Source: a virus. From it: a DNA stretch of 32,413 nucleotides. Below are positions 31,559 through 32,413 of this stretch, piece by piece. The position numbers were made by a program, and so were the translations under genes. How positions within the stretch are numbered: position 1 is the stretch's first letter; each line of letters begins with the position of its first letter. The DNA lies in IMG/VR virus record IMGVR_UViG_3300028800_000235, positions 1-32,413 of that record. One strand, 5' to 3'. The notes below the pieces were generated by a model. The model saw only the letters and a list, made by a program, of their open reading frames with translations. It made no database searches and was not told the DNA's origin.

Positions 31559-31836
31559 TGCTTCTCCACGATTTGTTCTATTTCTTTCTTCCATGCATTT
31601 TTGATTTCACGATTTGATATAATCTCTACTGCCGATAGGGGAGCAGTATTATGAACATCAGATTTAAAAACAAAGCCATTTGTTATATTTTCTGTTGCCC
31701 ATAAAGTAAGTTTTTTTTGTAGATCAGATGCTTCTTTGAGTATTAATTGATTAAAATCTTTAAAAACAAACTTAAATAGAATGCAACCATCGTGTAGATT
31801 ATGATCATGTATTACGATGAATTTAACTTTGAACAT
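31555..31836 (-). CDS. Early operon hypothetical protein
   Basis: A 93-residue protein. ATG 31836 follows AGAGAGAAGA, whereas a longer frame from 31914 would start inside the upstream hairpin. Strand-like HN-rich start (VKFIVIHDHNLHDGCILFKF) followed by helices (QLILKEASDLQKKL; REIKNAWKKEIEQIV). No known domain. Coupled to the next gene by overlapping stop and start. Confidence 0.55.
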   Translation of the reverse strand: MFKVKFIVIHDHNLHDGCILFKFVFKDFNQLILKEASDLQKKLTLWATENITNGFVFKSDVHNTAPLSAVEIISNREIKNAWKKEIEQIVEKQ

Positions 31837-31854
31837 TCTTCTCTCTATAATTAA

Positions 31855-31881
31855 CCCCCTACTATCGATTGTAGCAGGGGG
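31855..31881 (-). terminator. Attenuator-like hairpin CCCCCT / AGGGGG
   Basis: A GC-rich stem of six pairs, with further possible TAC/GTA pairing inside. On the minus strand it is followed by TTAATTATAG, only weakly T-rich, and then by the ribosome-binding site of the next gene. It would partly reduce read-through from erf into the rest of the operon. Confidence 0.45.
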
Positions 31882-31920
31882 AAGGTAAATGGTGGGTAAG
31901 AATACCCAACACAATGAATT

Positions 31921-32187
31921 TTAAAAAAATCTTTTATTATAAACATCTATCATTTGTAAGTAGAGCTCTTTTTGCATTTCAGTTATAGCATTTTCTAATA
32001 TGTTCCCATATAAGACCCATATTGGCTTATCTGCATCTTTGCTTATCTGCACATAAGATATCATTGGCTGCTCTTTAGGCGCTTCGTCTGTTATTTCTTG
32101 TTCTGGAACATATACCCATCGAGTACCAAATGGTTCTTTATCGAGATTGGTTGGTTTGAAAAAGCTTTCTACTACCTTTAATGACAT
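31921..32187 (-). CDS. Early operon hypothetical protein next to erf
   Basis: An 88-residue protein. ATG 32187 is preferred over GTG 32193, since AAGGG lies five bases before it. It begins eight bases after the erf stop. A Pro/Glu-rich first half (FFKPTNLDKEPFGTRWVYVP) precedes a strand-rich centre (PMISYVQISKDADKPIWVLY) and a helical end. Its place suggests a role in recombination or replication, but no family is recognised. Confidence 0.55.
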   Translation of the reverse strand: MSLKVVESFFKPTNLDKEPFGTRWVYVPEQEITDEAPKEQPMISYVQISKDADKPIWVLYGNILENAITEMQKELYLQMIDVYNKRFF

Positions 32188-32195
32188 ATGCACCC

Positions 32196-32413
32196 TTATT
32201 CAGCGAATCGCTGTATTGCTTTTATCATATCGTTATAATGTTCTGGCTTTAGATCATTTATCTTACGCGTACCACAATTTTTTTCCATAAGCTCTAAGAA
32301 CATATCCTGTCTATCTTTAGCAAGCTCATTATTATATATAGCCCATATCTTTCTTATCTCAAAAGGTGTATCGCTTGGTGCTTTCTTGGGTTCATATTTA
32401 TTTTCATATTTTT
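32196..32413 (-). CDS. erf: ERF-family annealing protein (3' part)
   Basis: The C-terminal 72 codons of the gene that starts at 587 (the first ~50 duplicate codons in the terminal overlap). The sequence reads through a Lys/Pro-rich linker into FEIRKIWAIYNNELAKDRQD, then ELMEKNCGTRK and ends IQRFAE. Compared with the left copy it has three more bases, in frame (Met-Glu instead of Lys). Its stop is followed eight bases later by the next gene. Confidence 0.78.
   Translation of the reverse strand, partial: KYENKYEPKKAPSDTPFEIRKIWAIYNNELAKDRQDMFLELMEKNCGTRKINDLKPEHYNDMIKAIQRFAE
32263..32413. repeat. Terminal overlap, right copy
   Basis: Same sequence as 1-148 apart from three extra bases (CCA) after the T run. 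The two copies cover the same part of erf. Confidence 0.85.

Noticed and set aside
1-32413. tRNA or rRNA genes
   Set aside because: No cloverleaf with a TTCGA-type arm and CCA-end geometry, nor rRNA blocks, were noticed in the gaps; a tRNA scan was not possible here.

Overview
The window is a nearly complete genome of an AT-rich, tailed double-stranded DNA phage with a podovirus-type (P22-like) virion plan. The evidence is a P22-type portal with a Gln/Met-rich C-terminal tail, a scaffold gene directly before an N4-gp56-type major capsid protein, gp4/gp10-like head-tail and tail-hub proteins, a block of Gly- and Gln-rich ejection-type proteins, and no tape measure or sheath. The two ends overlap by about 148 bases (1-148 and 32263-32413), so the contig closes into a circle of about 32.26 kb, and the erf gene runs across the join. 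TAA, TAG and TGA are all used as stops. The host cannot be named from the sequence. A signal-peptide protein and a lipoprotein-like protein suggest a diderm host. An amoeba-associated or otherwise uncultured bacterium is only a guess, based on the style of the fibre proteins.

Layout. On the minus strand, from 587 back through the origin of numbering to about 30926, lies an early operon: the ERF-family annealing protein, then small tightly coupled genes ending at a clear terminator (30846-30887). A promoter pair at 610-664, sharing a palindrome, divides this operon from a plus-strand HTH (excisionase/MerR-like) gene. The plus strand then carries a small membrane/secreted cassette (991-1794), a structured gap (1795-2094), a replication-initiator-like protein, a degenerate RusA-like protein, terminase small and large subunits (4171-6019), the portal, small accessory proteins, scaffold, capsid (10923-13282), an FCCH-like structural protein, connector, fibre and tail-hub genes (to 19303). 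One structural-looking gene at 19300-19839 lies on the minus strand. Ejection-type proteins follow (19931-23285), then a minus-strand pair (two-TM membrane protein and ribbon-helix-helix regulator), then a long adhesin/fibre cluster (24022-30522).

The most notable feature is the capsid gene. It is interrupted by two related group I introns (11235-12424 and 12463-12681) that leave a 38-base middle exon. Splice sites inferred from protein continuity agree with P1 pairing, P10 pairing and a terminal G in both introns, and give a 316-residue capsid protein. Intron 1 carries a LAGLIDADG endonuclease gene in its P1 loop, whose 3' end runs through the ribozyme core. A second mobile endonuclease (HNH, 14807-15496) sits immediately before the connector gene and appears to copy that gene's ribosome-binding site and first codons.

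The genes form a plausible lytic programme: early recombination and replication, then packaging and head assembly, tail, ejection and host attachment. No integrase, DNA polymerase, tRNA, CRISPR array or recognisable peptidoglycan hydrolase was found.
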